Below the pieces are notes generated by a model. The model worked only from the letters and a program-made list of their open reading frames with translations, made no database searches and was not told the DNA's origin. Of a stretch of DNA of 64,000 nucleotides, positions 53,451-63,771 are shown in pieces. The DNA lies in the NCBI GenBank assembly GCA_039583875.1, contig CM077150.1, positions 181,354,375-181,418,374 on the forward strand. The letters run 5' to 3'. Every line of letters begins with the position of its first letter. Position 1 is the stretch's first letter. Both the position numbers and the translations under genes were made by a program. The DNA comes from Platanthera guangdongensis. Its lineage: Eukaryota > Streptophyta > Magnoliopsida > Asparagales > Orchidaceae.

Positions 53451-54130
53451 TCGGACCATGTACCATGAAGCTGGAAGCCTTCCTTCACGACTGTGCAGTA
53501 GTACTCATGATTGACAGTGAGGCAAGCCTTTTCGAGAAGACGCGGATTAAATATCTGGGGCACACCATCTCATCTACCGGCCTGGCGATGGATCCGGCCA
53601 AAGTGGACACGATCCTACAGTGGGCGACTCCGACGAACATCAGAGCAGTGCGCGGATTCTTGTACCTTACTGGGTACTACCACCGGTTCATCCGCAACTA
53701 CGGGGCGTTGGCACGACCACTGACCGACCTCCTCAAAAAGGGGACACCATTATCTTGGGGCCAGGCAACCCAGGAGGCCATTCGTGGCCTATAGAACGCG
53801 CTCGCATCAGCCCCAGTCCTAGGCACGCCAGACTTTTCTCAGACATTCATGGTGGAATGTGATGCTTCTGGGAGGAGGTAGGGGCGGTCTTCATGCAAGG
53901 GTGGTCGGCCCATTACCTATTTCAACAAGGCATTCTCCAGACGGCTGGAAGCGACATCCGCTTATGAAAGCGAGCTCTGGGCACTCGTCCTGTCCATTCC
54001 GCACCGGCGCCCCTACCTTCTTGGGCGTCCCTTCGTGGTACGCACGAATCACCAAAGCTTGCGCACTTGTGGAGTCAGAAGGTCACGACGCCCGCACAAC
54101 AATTGTGGATTGTCAAACTCCTTGAACTAG
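53447..54130 (+). pseudogene. Gypsy-I RT thumb and RNase H; RT palm deleted
   Basis: Begins with a short hybrid stretch (LEAFLHDCAVVLMID), then the RT C-terminus IKYLGHTISSTGLAMDPAKV and GFLYLTGYYHRFIRNYGALA. RNase H starts at VECDASGRR with frame breaks, then ITYFNKAFSRRLEATSAYE. Protease and the catalytic RT palm between gag and this point are gone, an internal deletion of more than 1 kb compared with intact relatives. Confidence 0.85.
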
Positions 54131-55350
54131 TTCTCCATCGAATACAAGACAGGGAGAACGAACACTGTCGTTGATGCCTTGTCCCGACAAAATCACGTGG
54201 GAACCATGGCGGGATGCTGATGCCCAACATGCAGCGATGCGAAGGGATCCCCACTACACCTCCGCGATACAGGACTTGCAGAGAGACCCAAATTCGCATC
54301 CTCCCTTTCAGATGATCGTAGATCATTTTTTCTACTGAGATCATCTTGTGCTCGCAGAGTCGTTGTCGTGGATTTCCCGGCTGCTTCATGAGTTTCATGC
54401 TACTTCGACATAAGGACATTCCGGTGCCTACCCGACGTACCGACGACTAGCGTCCGCACTGTACTGTCGAGGTATGATGCAGTCCGCACAGTAGTTTATG
54501 GCCAACGGCCTGACATATCAGAAAGCCAAGTACCAGACTCTCTCTCCAGCCGGACTTCCCCAGCACTTACCCATTCCTGATATGGTCTGGGAAGATATAG
54601 GCCTGGATTTTCTCACCTGTCTTCCTCGCTCTCAGGGCTACGACTGTCTTCTGGTGGTGGTGGGCCGATTGTCCAAGTACGAGCATTTCATACCGATTCG
54701 GGATCCCTACACCGCCAGCTCAATTGCTCGGATCTACATTAAGGAGGTGGTCCTCCACCACGGTTTTCCTCGTTCCCTCGTGAGTGATCGCGCCGCAGTC
54801 TTTATGAGTTCCTTTTGGTAGGAGTTGTTCCGTCTACAAGTGACCAAGTTGCGGTTCGGCATCGCGTGCCATCCATAGACAAACGGGCAAAGGTCCTCAA
54901 CCGTCTCATAGGAACGTACATGCGTTGTTTTGCAACGGAACAACCTCGACAGTGGACCCAGTGGATCACAAGGGCGGATCTATGGTACAACATGTCTTAT
55001 CAGTCCGTCGAGGGAATCACTCTATTTCAGGAAGTCTACGTTGTCCACCTCCACCCATACAATGCAGCTTACCTGGTGAATGTCAAGTACAAGCCCTGGC
55101 TGCCGACCTCCAGTACTGGGACAAGGCCCTCCACCAATCTAAGCACCATCTGGTACGGGATTAGCATCGCATGATCCAACAGGCCAACTGTCATCGTCAT
55201 GCGGTGATATTCTTGTCGGGCGAGAAGGTATACGTCAAACCACGACCACACCGACGGAGCTCCTTAACGGGCCGACTACACCCCAAGCTCTCGGTCCGCT
55301 ATTTTGGCGCCTTCCTGATATTGGAGAAATTCTGTCGAGGAGGGTTCACC
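54130..55350 (+). pseudogene. Gypsy-I end of RNase H and integrase
   Basis: TNTVVDALSRQ near 54160 ends RNase H. 54498-54821 holds the integrase core start (QTLSPAGLPQHLPIPDMVWE, IGLDFLTCLPRSQGYD, LVVVGRLSKYEHFI, VVLHHGFPRSLVSDRAAVF), with both catalytic Asp visible. 54815-55174 has RQWTQWITRADLWYNMSYQS. 55171-55353 is the C-terminal part (FLSGEKVYVKPRPHR, LHPKLSVRYFGAF). Several frame changes. Confidence 0.82.
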
Positions 55351-55390
55351 TGAGTGAATGTGCTCGAGTAATAAAATGTGTTTGCGTACC
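55341..55390. repeat. Duplicated 50 bp junction sequence, copy 1
   Basis: agggttcacctgagtgaatg... to tttgcgtacc. About 85% alike to 56836-56886. In both places it lies exactly where a plus-strand gypsy reading ends and unrelated sequence begins. Confidence 0.7.
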
Positions 55391-55557
55391 ACTATACCAC
55401 CCTTGAAAAAAGACCTTGCCCTCAAGGTCGAGTGTTACGGTTGCACATGCCGCCGGGAAACGCACACGTCGACAAGACGTTGTGTCGAGTCCGGACGCAG
55501 TGGGAGACGATGACGGGTCCGTCTGGAGGAGGAGAGACCGAAGACGCGGCGCCATCT
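55391..55557 (-). pseudogene. Possible antisense gypsy 3' end
   Basis: On the minus strand reads TLDLEGKVFFQGW, similar to the LEDKVxFQGG C-terminus of some plant gypsy polyproteins just before their polypurine tract. Too short to be sure. The plus strand could instead be a decayed Gypsy-I C-terminus. Confidence 0.35.
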
Positions 55558-56840
55558 TGACTATTTTATTTATTTCCTACACTGTTATTTTCATATTATG
55601 TTGTACGCATTTATTTATTTCTCATTATGTTGTTGTTTTTATTCTGTCACACCCCGCACTTATAAGGTGTGTAGTTGTACTTATTTCGGATTATGCTTAA
55701 ATGAATGCAAATGAGGGTCTCCCTAAGTTTTTCCCACTGAATTTCTCTCGAGTTCGTATCAATTTGGTCTGACCTGCCTCAATGCCGTCGGTGTCCTGAT
55801 TGTGTTACCGCGACCGTCTCCGGTGATTTCCACGCCCGTCTCCAGCCGAATCGAGTGTTTCCCCATTTTTGCGTCCATCTCCTGCCAGGGCCGCATGTCG
55901 CCCGTGCGACATCGAGCACCCGCCGATCCCAGCCCCTGCTGCACCTGTCATGCCCTTGCCGCGCGTCAACCGTCGATCCACGATCCCGTGGGCTCGCTTT
56001 CGCACTGTGCACCGCAGACCAACCTTATCTGCCATAGGAAGGTCGTCAGCCTTCCATTTTCGCTTCCCTCAGCGGTATTTCCCTAGTTTTGAGTATCAAT
56101 ATACCGCGGGAAGACAATGCCTCTGTTTTCGCCTGCTTGCAGCCCAGATCCGCTGCATCCCAACCACGAATCGTCGGATTTTCCACTGTTTCCACTAGTC
56201 TATGGCTCCCAACACTCGCTCGGAAGGAGATCTTCCTTTGAACACGACCACTGAAGTCGCGCTGCTTGGAGGCTCAAGAGCAACTCGTAGCCTCCATGCA
56301 CACCTCGCTCCTCGCCCTCCACTCCAAGATAGACTCCCTCCAGACGTCCCCCGTCGCCATCTCCGCCGCGTCCGGCTCCGGCCCAACCGCTGACGTCGGA
56401 TCTCTCCTATGCGCCGGGCCGCAGACCATTCATTCAAGGACCACTTCTCCACCGATTCTGGGTCGGTTTCCCTCTCCTTCGACATTCCCTCCTTTGCGGC
56501 ATTGACCCAATGGGTTGGATTGTCAAGGCGGAGCAATATTTCGACCTCAACTACACACGCAAGCACGACAAAGTGTATCGACGGTGGTTGGCCCAGATGA
56601 CTAGGCACCCCACTAGGCTCGGTGGCTCCGCCAAACCAAATCGTGTCTCTCCTAGTCCAAGCTCAAGCAGAAGATGATCAGGCGATATGACACCCGCTAC
56701 TCCGGCTAATCCTCTATCGAACGTCTTTGCGGCGTCCGCCATACAACCGTCCTAAACGATTATGTTGATAAGTTCATCGCCCTGGTCTCCCACGTTCCCG
56801 GGCTAACGCCCGATCATTACCCGGGCTTTTTATGCAGGGT
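55558..56840 (+). mobile_element. Gypsy-J: LTR end, leader and gag of another gypsy element
   Basis: LTR-like AT-rich sequence with tataagg at about 55660, ending cgtatca near 55761, then atttggtctgacctgcc. This resembles the same point of Gypsy-I (tatcaacttaatctgacctgcc), so both use the same unusual primer-site type. Leader to 56201, gag from ATG 56202, cut off at about 56836. It may be read as the 3' LTR of Gypsy-I shared with a second internal region, but the gag sequences differ. Confidence 0.65.
56202..56836 (+). pseudogene. Gypsy-J gag fragment
   Basis: Frame 1 MAPNTRSEGDLPLNTTTE shifts near 56265 to EAQEQLVASMHTSLLALHSKIDSLQTSP. Further shifts lead to WSKLKQKMIRRYDTRYSG-like and LNDYVDKFIALVSHVPGLTPDHYPG. 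Clear gypsy gag with at least three frame breaks. Confidence 0.75.
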
Positions 56841-56886
56841 TCCACTTGAGTGAATGTTCATGCGTAATAAAATGTGTCTGCGTAAC
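56836..56886. repeat. Duplicated 50 bp junction sequence, copy 2
   Basis: agggttccacttgagtgaatg... to ctgcgtaac. Joins the broken end of Gypsy-J gag to the broken RT of Copia-K. Confidence 0.7.
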
Positions 56887-58200
56887 AAAGATCAAGACCT
56901 GAACGGTATTCAACTTAGCAACATGGGAGAATGTGCCTGCATAATCGAGTCCATATTGTTAAGTAAACCCGCGAACCACAAGATGAGCATTAAGGCGCTC
57001 AATAGTCCCATCAGGACAATGCTTTGTAGTGAAGAACCATTTACATCTCACACGGGACATGGGATTGACCAAGAGGAAGGGATACAAGGTCACAAGTAGG
57101 ATTTACCCATAAGGAATCTATTTCCTCATCCATCATTGCCCTTCACCCCGGGTGTTGAAGAGCTTCCTGCACAGAAGACGGAGTGAAAATAGAAGATAGA
57201 GAAGTCGCAAACCTGTGATGTTCAGGAGAAAGGTGGTGTAAGGAGGCATAATGGTAGAAAGGGTGAGTGGAAAACATCAGAGGCGGATCAACTGGTCGTG
57301 GAGTGGAATCTGTAAGGGGTAATGTTTTAGGGCATCAGATGAGATAAGACGATGGGCGTAGACACGAAGATGAGGAGGAGGTAATTGTGGGTGTACGGGA
57401 GGTGGTGTTGGAAGCAGATGAGGGAAGTTGTTGTTGATAGGGATGTTATGTCGTCGGATAGCAGTTAAGAAGGTATCATTAGAGGTCGAAGAGTGGAATG
57501 GCTGATCCACAAGGAAGCTAACATCCACAGATGTAACAAGCTTGCGAGTAGTGGGATTATCAACCAAACCTCATGCACCTATACGTTTGTTGGCTTTTGT
57601 GTTCGAGAATAGCCAACAAACATATATATGGTAACACGTGATACCAAGTTATCCATGGTAGGGCCAAGATTATAGACAAAGCAATCACTGTCGAAAACAC
57701 AAATAGTCAAAGGGAAGAGTGGTTACGAAGGAAAAAGAATGGAAAATGGCATCACAAAGTTAAGAATAGAAGAGGCATGTGATTAATTACATAGCATGTC
57801 GTGGAAACTGCGGATTGCCAATAGATCTTGGGACCTGCATTTGAAACATAGGGGGCCGAGCAACCTTGAGGAGGTGGCGGTTCATTCATTTGGCGACACC
57901 ATTTTGTTGTTGGGTATAGGTGCAGAAGGTTTGGTGGATAATTCAAACGTAGCATAAGTTTCTTGGAAGTTGTGACTGGTGTATTCGTGCACACTATAAG
58001 TCCGAAGGATTTTTATAGAGTGCGAGAATTTATTACAGGTTTCATCGATAAAAGAGCAAACAATATGTAGCAGTTCAGAGAAGTTTTGCAACAAATACAA
58101 CCAAGTCACATGAGAATGATCATCAATAAATGTAAGAAAATAAAAAAATCTAGATAAACTTGCAGTTTTATATGGGCCCTAGATATAAGAGTGCACTAAA
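56887..58200 (-). pseudogene. Copia-K integrase core, linker and RT start
   Basis: 57882-58109 and 57752-57994 carry remnants of the integrase core (WLYLLQNFSELL, SAPIPNNKMVSPNE, CYVINHMP). Near 57600 reads MFVGYSRTQK. 57277-57567 is the Ser/Pro-rich linker. 56887-57110 reads RCKWFFTTKHCPDGTIERLN and GLDYAGTF, with SHVAKLNTVQVL, the RT N-terminus. The first integrase Asp region (FLTFIDDHS) is at about 58120. Confidence 0.8.
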
Positions 58201-58386
58201 TCAAAAGGAGCGGAGCTCCGAGTACAGGGGGAAGTAGAGAGATATTGTTTCCTGTAGATACATGATTCACATGTAAAATCAGAAAAAGGAAAGGAAGACT
58301 TTTTTGTATAATAGAAAGAGAAGCATGGTGAAGGCGCTGGTGCTAATCGACAAAGCCAACAGACGAGAGAGCTGAGCAGGAAAAGT

Positions 58387-58770
58387 TCAAAGTATAGAGC
58401 CAATTTGACAGTCGCCTCCTACCAATGATATTCCACGTTTGACGGTCCTACACCACAAAGAAAAAAGAGAAAAATGTAATAAAATAGTGATGATCATTAA
58501 GAAGACGACTAACAGAGAGAATTTTGAATTGGCAACCAAGAACGTGAAGAACAAAGCAGAGAGAGGAACGGAAGGGCGCATCGCCAGAGCCGCAGACTGG
58601 GTGGTGTCTCCATTGACCACAGTGATAAACTTCAGACAAGTAGAGTATGTATACAAAGAATACTTATAGGGGGTAAAATAATTTGTTTCTCTAGAGTCCA
58701 CTATGCAAGAGGGACTATAGGAAAAACACGATATATCTTCATTAGAGATAGAGATGACAGAGCAGGACAT
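58387..58770 (-). pseudogene. Copia-K protease
   Basis: CIVDSRETNYFTP near 58680 is the active-site region. The expected DSGATNHF has Gly and Ala replaced by Arg and Glu, so the protease is dead although the frame is open for 128 codons. FITVVNGDTTQ follows. Confidence 0.78.
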
Positions 58771-58785
58771 AAAACAAACCAGCCC

Positions 58786-60200
58786 TCAAAGATGCTGTAG
58801 TTTTTCTCGCAAGGAGTCAATGTCAGATCGGGAGGTGGTATGACCATCCACCGTAGGGTAAGTGTGATGCTCAGAGGTCGGGGGATGCGGAGGGAAACCA
58901 TGTTTGAGAGAACAGGTGGCCTCAGTGTGATTTTTCGACAACAATGGGTATAAAAGTGAATGTTCTGCCCCCTTGGAGCGATTGTGAGCATCGCGCGCAC
59001 CGTCCCGAGTTCCATGACGACGTCCACGGTGCCCAGGAGTTGGAGATAGAACATTAAGAGTGTTGGAGTGCAAGAGAGGGTTGCACTAGGAGATCAATGG
59101 ATGGAGTCACCTTAAAATTCATGGAGGACGCATCTGAGAGGGACGAAATAGTGTGAGAAGATAAGGTCGCACATACACTGTGAAGATAAGGTGTTAGTTG
59201 TGTCATCATTAGAGCTATGTCGACAACCTCCTTCTGAGCACGCTGGGTAGCAAGATCGAAAGTCGTAGGCTAGTGTTGAACCCAAGCCTCGATAAGTGTC
59301 ATGAATTGAGATACAAAGGATCTCAGATCATCGTTAGAATGAGGTTAAATAGCTTGGAGATCCTGAAAGGTCGAACAAATGATGAAGGTTTTCCTGCCTA
59401 GAGTACAGGGTCTTCAGTTCATCCCGCATAGCTTTAGCGGTCTTGTGGTGCATAAGCATGCCATATGGCTCACTATCCATGTAGTTGAGGATCCATGATG
59501 GTATGATTCCATCATCTCAGAGCCATTGCTTGGTGGTCTCAGAAGGGATATCGCGAGTGACAAAATGAAGGAGACCTTTGGTATGGAGGATGCGGCGCAC
59601 AGAGTGTACACACTTAACAAAAATTTTATTCCCGATGAGGGGAATTAATTTAATGCGGAGTTCGTCCTGTATGTCAGGGAGGGGCCGGAGCGAGGGCAGG
59701 GAGGGTGGAGGTATCATTTGTTCCCGAAAGATGAGTCAGTGCCGGGAAAGAATGAAGAAAAAAAGAGAGGTCTCGCGAGCGCCAGAGGAAACATCCGAGG
59801 AAAAGAAATTTGCGACGAGCTCTGGAGAAAAAACAGGCATGTCAGCTCAAGCGAAAGAGGAGGTCATGCGAGATCTGAGACAAATTTCTGAGAAAGAGTT
59901 GTAGCGAGCAGTGAGTTAGCGGCTAAAAGTTGCCGGATGAGTACTACAAGGGGCTGCGAGATCAATTGAGGAGCACTCTGGTATTGAGCGACAAGATCTT
60001 TAGGCAGATGAGTTGAGAGATCAATGTTGGTTACTCGGCGAGAGGAAAGATTGAAGAAGAAATCACGAACAACAAGATCTATAGGCAAAGGTGCTGCGAG
60101 AAATAGGGGTCTGGAGAGCATATAAAAGAGGATGGTGGACATGGTTTATTTGAAGGCTTGAGTATCACCAGGGAGCATGCAAGTACCCTGGATAGGGGGG
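58786..60200 (-). pseudogene. Copia-K gag
   Basis: 58786-59073 holds the zinc-knuckle end (KNHTEATCSLKHGFPPH, preceded by a Cys pair) and an Arg/His-rich stretch. Fragments at 59414-59717 keep gag-like words. 59864-60142 (LPKDLVAQYQSAPQLISQPL) is the N-terminal part. Heavily broken. Confidence 0.65.
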
Positions 60201-60290
60201 TGAGTACCCAAAGAGAGGCAAGAAAAATAGAGAACTACTCAATCGGTATGAGGAAAAGTACCTCGTCGAGATTTCCCTGAATTGGGTCGT

Positions 60291-60305
60291 GTGGCTCTAA
60301 GACCA
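60291..60305 (-). other. Primer binding site of Copia-K
   Basis: TGGTCTTAGAGCCAC in element orientation, adjoining the LTR end TTTCTACA. A variant of the TGGTATCAGAGCC iMet-type site. Confidence 0.78.
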
Positions 60306-60499
60306 TGTAGAAATCCAAAATACAAAAAAGACTCATTTCTTTTCTACTTTATCAATCAATACAAGGATTAGTACAAAATATATAGGAAGGAGTGGTAACT
60401 AAACTATAACCCATGGTGTAGGACAAAAGTAAATGCCATTAACGGGCCATTACATGGTTTATTACAAGGGCTAAGTCAAATTTTCTACACTCTTCAACA
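60306..60499 (-). repeat. 5' LTR of Copia-K
   Basis: 194 bp, TGTTGAAGAGTGTAG...GGATTTCTACA in element orientation. No second copy in the window. Confidence 0.78.
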
Positions 60500-60790
60500 T
60501 AAAAGGATCTAAAGATGGACCAGGAGGAATATATGAGGGGTATAAGTACGTGAATTAGAAGTAGAAGCCATATTGCCAATTATACCAAAACGAAGATACT
60601 TTATTACATTTCTGTAACCAAAATGTAACTCAGTAAGTCTGATGTGCTTGTGTTAAAATGCAACATAAAAAAAGTAATATTGTCCAAGGAAGATTGAAAA
60701 AAAGGTTTACTGAAGATGTACATTAAAATGTTTAAAACTGCAATTACAATTGCGGATAAAACAAGGAATTAAGCTATGATAAAAGCTGAC

Positions 60791-60957
60791 CGTGCAATCA
60801 GTACTTCCACTTATTAAAAAACCAGCATCCTCACGATCACCTACAAGATCCCAAACTTCCCTTCTTGTAACACAATGCAGAGCAGTAATAGAACCTGAAT
60901 GTCCTCTCAACATGCGCGCACTTGATTGAATTTTCTTCTGTTTGCTAGCAGGGAGTT
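60791..60957 (-). CDS. SCD1: SCD1 exon (first WD40 repeat)
   Basis: 167 nt. Acceptor CGACTACAG (AG at 60958-60959) and donor ACG|GTCAGC. It completes a Glu codon with the previous exon and reads LPASKQKKIQ then MLRGHSGSITALHCVTRREV, WDLVGDREDAGFLISGSTDC and T. The GH...SGSTD pattern is the start of the SCD1 WD40 propeller. The WD40 domain of SCD1 follows the DENN domain and a linker. No stop or frame error. Confidence 0.95.
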
Positions 60958-61157
60958 CTGTAGTCGAGAGAAGCAATGATCATAAAATTATCAAGATAAC
61001 AGATATTAGTTAGCAATGGGATTTGTGTATTAAAGGACAAAATCTGTAGTGAATGTTGTAGGATGTTTCTACCAAGTTCATCTAGATTTTTTTAATTACC
61101 AGAGTATGAATGACTAGAAATAGGGAATCTGTTTTCAAAAGTATGATTTAGGAGTAC

Positions 61158-61416
61158 CTGAAGCATCTGTATCTGAAGCCCACTTATGAACTCGAGCAAA
61201 AGAATTAGCCCTTATGCTTCGATCTCTGCTAAACATACTTTGCACCCAACTTCGGCCAACGCCTGAAGCTTCATCTTGTGGTTGGTTTTCAACTGACGCA
61301 TCCTGAGAGCGTGGGGAAGGCAACCCAAAAGATGGTGCATAAGATTTCCATGCTGAAAGTCCCCAGTAACCAACTCGAAGTTGTTGAATATATGACAAAA
61401 ACCCTCGGAGTTTAAT
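61158..61416 (-). CDS. SCD1: SCD1 exon (linker between DENN region and WD40)
   Basis: 259 nt, acceptor TTATTCTAG (AG at 61417-61418), donor TCAG|GTACTC, ending in phase 1. It reads IKLRGFLSYIQQLRVGYWG, then SWVQSMFSRDRSIRANSFAR and VHKWASDTDAS. Arg/Ser-rich sites suit phosphorylation, as expected for the linker. The upstream TTG is not a start; the exon is internal. Confidence 0.94.
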
Positions 61417-61473
61417 CTAGAATAAGTTTAAGTCAGTCTACTAATAACATTGACCTAACCTGTTTTATGCTAA

Positions 61474-61630
61474 GGCTTTGTTTGGCAAGGGCTTTCCGTG
61501 TGAGGCGCACAGTAAGCTTTACTAATGAGTCTGCCCGCTCACTCACAGAAAGAAGCTTTTGAGCTGCAATTATCCACAACAGACTGAAAAGCTTCAAATC
61601 CAAAAGAGGCAGCACTTACCAAACATAGCT
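61474..61630. mobile_element. Tourist-like (PIF/Harbinger) MITE in an SCD1 intron
   Basis: 157 bp with imperfect terminal inverted repeats GGCTTTGTTTGGCAAGGGCT and (right end, reverse complement) AGCTATGTTTGGTAAGTGCT, 15 of 20 matching. TAA target duplications lie at 61471-61473 and 61631-61633. No coding capacity. It makes up most of the 244 bp intron between exons 61158-61416 and 61661-61744. Confidence 0.8.
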
Positions 61631-61660
61631 TAAGCTACGACTAAGTATAGATTAACGTAC

Positions 61661-61744
61661 AAGCTGCTTGTAACCAAGGTTGTTTTTCTCCGAAATTGAT
61701 TCAATTATATTCCAAGACTCACCGTCCGGAAGCCCCAGTCCAGC
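61661..61744 (-). CDS. SCD1: SCD1 exon
   Basis: 84 nt, 28 codons, phase 0 at both ends. Acceptor TTTTTTATGGAG (AG at 61745-61746), donor CTT|GTACGT. It reads AGLGLPDGESWNIIESISEK then NNLGYKQL. It joins THM upstream and IKLRGF downstream without gap, matching the conserved SCD1 segment before the WD40 domain. Confidence 0.92.
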
Positions 61745-61841
61745 CTCCATAAAAAATGAGTGCAATTAGAATTGAAAAAACAACAATATAACAGCAGTAA
61801 AGAAGAAATTTTTACTCGCACAATAGCATTTTAATAGGTAC

Positions 61842-61899
61842 CATGTGAGTTGTCATTATAACAAGCTGGGCAGTAACTAGAGTTACATAATTGGTCATC
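61842..61899 (-). CDS. SCD1: SCD1 exon (rightmost in window)
   Basis: 58 nt, acceptor TTATTTTCAG (AG at 61900-61901), donor ATG|GTACC. One base completes a codon from an upstream exon outside the identified region, then MTNYVTLVTAQLVIMTTHM, continuing into AGLGLPDG. The exon encoding the preceding part and the DENN domain must lie further right. Confidence 0.88.
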
Positions 61900-62444
61900 C
61901 TGAAAATAAAGTAAACCTCTCAGCACAAGCATAGACAAAATTATTATTAAGAAGAAATCAATATTAGATAGGATCACATCTCATGTCTACAGATATTTCT
62001 TTTTCATCTTCTAGACCCTTTGTAGAACTAACAAATAAATATGGTTCTTTTGGAAGAAACTGTGTTTCATTGAAATATGACTAAATCTTAAAAAACTAAA
62101 CAGCAATTTCCCTTAACTAGTTCGGATATATAACTTGAACATCAACATTTGCATTTTTAATAATCCATACAGGATAATTAACATTTGCAGTACCCTTAAA
62201 CACCATGTGCTTTATACTAAGATGGTCCTGTGACCCACAACTGCATGACTTGGAAGTCTCTAAATTAATGGCACAACAATATCCAGTGATTGAACTTCCA
62301 AGCAAAAATCAATTATTAATGCTATAAGCAACACCAAACAAAATTTTCCCAGTGATAGCCATCAAAAGAAGAAATTTCTTACTGGAATATGCATCTCTAA
62401 TTACCCTAACCCCTAAACCATAAGAAATTACAGAAAGTAATTTT
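61900..62444 (-). other. SCD1 intron sequence without recognised features
   Basis: 545 bp of AT-rich DNA. The minus-strand open frame at 62117-62305 matches nothing I know. No SCD1 exon was recognised. Confidence 0.5.
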
Positions 62445-62644
62445 TGTAGAGAAACAGAAAAGTGGAGAGAGAAAATCAATATTTTATTAATTCCTCAAAA
62501 AATTACATATATAATTACAAGTATTTGCACATTTGTATAGAAAGAAGGAAAGGAGTCTAAAATTCATTCTAAGACGTGGTACAAATACCTAAGAAAGAAA
62601 TGGGCCTAAATGGGTTAGTGTACAAGATATCTTAAGTCTTAACA
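62445..62644 (-). repeat. 3' LTR of Copia-L
   Basis: TG...CA bounded, preceded in element order by CTTGCGCGGGAG (62645-62656), the polypurine-like tract that commonly precedes such LTRs. Confidence 0.75.
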
Positions 62645-62656
62645 CTCCCGCGCAAG

Positions 62657-63587
62657 CTGGAGCATACAAGTCATAGGAATCAAGCAAGGACAAGAACTGG
62701 TGATACAATGGGTGGGGTAGGCCTTGGTAATAATATCAACGATTTGTCCAGTAGCAGGAACATATCTTAAGTCCAATTTCTTTAGTTGAACCTTTTCCTG
62801 AATAAAATGATAATCGACCTCGATGTGTTTGGTACGTTCATGGAACATGGGATTCTTGGCAATGTGAACAGCAACTTAACAATTACAAAACAGAGTGGTT
62901 GGAGAGGAGAATTTGACACCCAGGTCTCTCAGAAAGCTCTCCAACCACGTAAGTTCAGAAATAACAGAGGCCATTTAACGATACTCGGCTCTGCGGAGGA
63001 GCGTGGAACCACATACTTTTTGCTTCGCAAGGTGACAACGTATCCACCAAAATATGTGCAGTATCCACTTGTAGATCAACGATCAAATAGAGAGCGGACA
63101 TAGCCACCTTCAGAATAGGCAATGAGAGATAAGGATGAGGGATAATATACAAGCCCTTATCCAGGAGCAGTCTTGAGATACCGCGGGATGCACTCAACTT
63201 CCGGGAGGTGAGAGATAAAAGGAGCATGCATAAAGCAATTGACAACCAACGACAAAGGATATATAATGTCTTGTAACTGTAAGATAGATCAACTTGCAAA
63301 AAATGACGATAGTACTCTGGCACAGGAAGAAGTGGATCAGAGTCAGAAGTATGTGTACGAAGTTTCTGTTTGACATCTATAGGTTTGTTAGTGGGCTTGC
63401 ATCCAGAGAAACGAACGTCATGAAGAAGATCAAGACAGTACTTTCGTTGAGATATGATAAGGGCATCAGGACGACGGGCTACCTTAATACCGAGAAAGCA
63501 TCGGAGATACCCCAAATATTTGGTCTGAAATGCGGATGTCAAGCGCCTATTGATCATGCATAAGCCTTTAAGATCATCATTCGTTAT
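62657..63587 (-). pseudogene. Copia-L RT thumb and RNase H
   Basis: From the right: KGLCMINRRLTSAFQTKYLG, LGYLRCFLGIKVARRPDALI, ISQRKYCLDLLHDVRFSGCK, the copia RT thumb. RNase H follows with frame breaks near 63150 and 62950. 62639-62848 ends HERTKHIEVDYHFIQEKV, LDLRYVPATGQIVDIITKAY, a clear copia RNase H terminus. Inactive. Confidence 0.88.
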
Positions 63588-63771
63588 TGTTGGAGAATAT
63601 AGGGAAAAGCAATGTAAAGACCCAATAAGTTGACCCATTAATAGTCTTTTTGTTTAGTCCCACATCTTTTGTATAAGATGATTTCTCTCTCTTATCTCCT
63701 ATATATATGTACTCATACTTGTATTTCACATATTCAAGAAGTATATACAAGGTTTGAACCACTTCTCTACA
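63588..63771 (+). repeat. 5' LTR of Copia-M
   Basis: TG...CA bounded with the primer site immediately following. The 3' LTR is outside the window. Confidence 0.85.

Larger units (their letters stand above)
51561..55360 (+). mobile_element. Gypsy-I: degraded plus-strand Ty3/gypsy element
   Basis: LTR-like sequence with repeated TTTCCTTTTAT words and TATA at 51777, ending near 51877 (tatca). A primer-like sequence follows (acttaatctgacctgcc, not the iMet type), then a leader, gag from 52307, a truncated pol and integrase to about 55350. No matching 3' LTR is proven. 51880-52306 is leader without a gene. Confidence 0.75.
56887..60499 (-). mobile_element. Copia-K: Ty1/copia element lacking its 3' part
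   Basis: Minus strand: 5' LTR 60306-60499, PBS, gag, protease, integrase and RT start. It ends at about 56887, inside the RT after KLNTVQVLI. The 5 bp outside the LTR are taaaa, with no partner because the 3' end is lost. All coding parts have many stops. Confidence 0.85.
37392..60790 (-). other. SCD1: Giant SCD1 intron, 23.4 kb
   Basis: Lies between donor ACG|GTCAGC at 60789-60790 and acceptor TTGCAG at 37392-37393, phase 0. It contains Copia-F, Gypsy-G, Copia-H, a tandem repeat, Gypsy-I, Gypsy-J and Copia-K. Host-derived intron sequence seems limited to the ends (about 37392-38400 and 60500-60790), where I see no gene. Confidence 0.85.
62445..63587 (-). mobile_element. Copia-L: 3' part of a Ty1/copia element
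   Basis: Minus strand: RT thumb, RNase H, PPT and a 200 bp 3' LTR (62445-62644, TGTTAAGACTTAAG...TTTCTCTACA). The RT is cut at 63587 by the Copia-M LTR, exactly after ITNDDLKGL, so the catalytic YVDD box lies beyond Copia-M or is lost. Inserted in the SCD1 intron upstream of exon 61842-61899, assuming the gene continues right. Confidence 0.85.

Noticed and set aside
55346..55555. Minus-strand protein ending LEGKVFFQGW as a gene
   Set aside because: Too short and undecided between an antisense gypsy end and chance; kept only as a low-confidence fragment.
62117..62305. Further SCD1 exon
   Set aside because: The reading has no resemblance to SCD1 and lacks phase-compatible splice sites.
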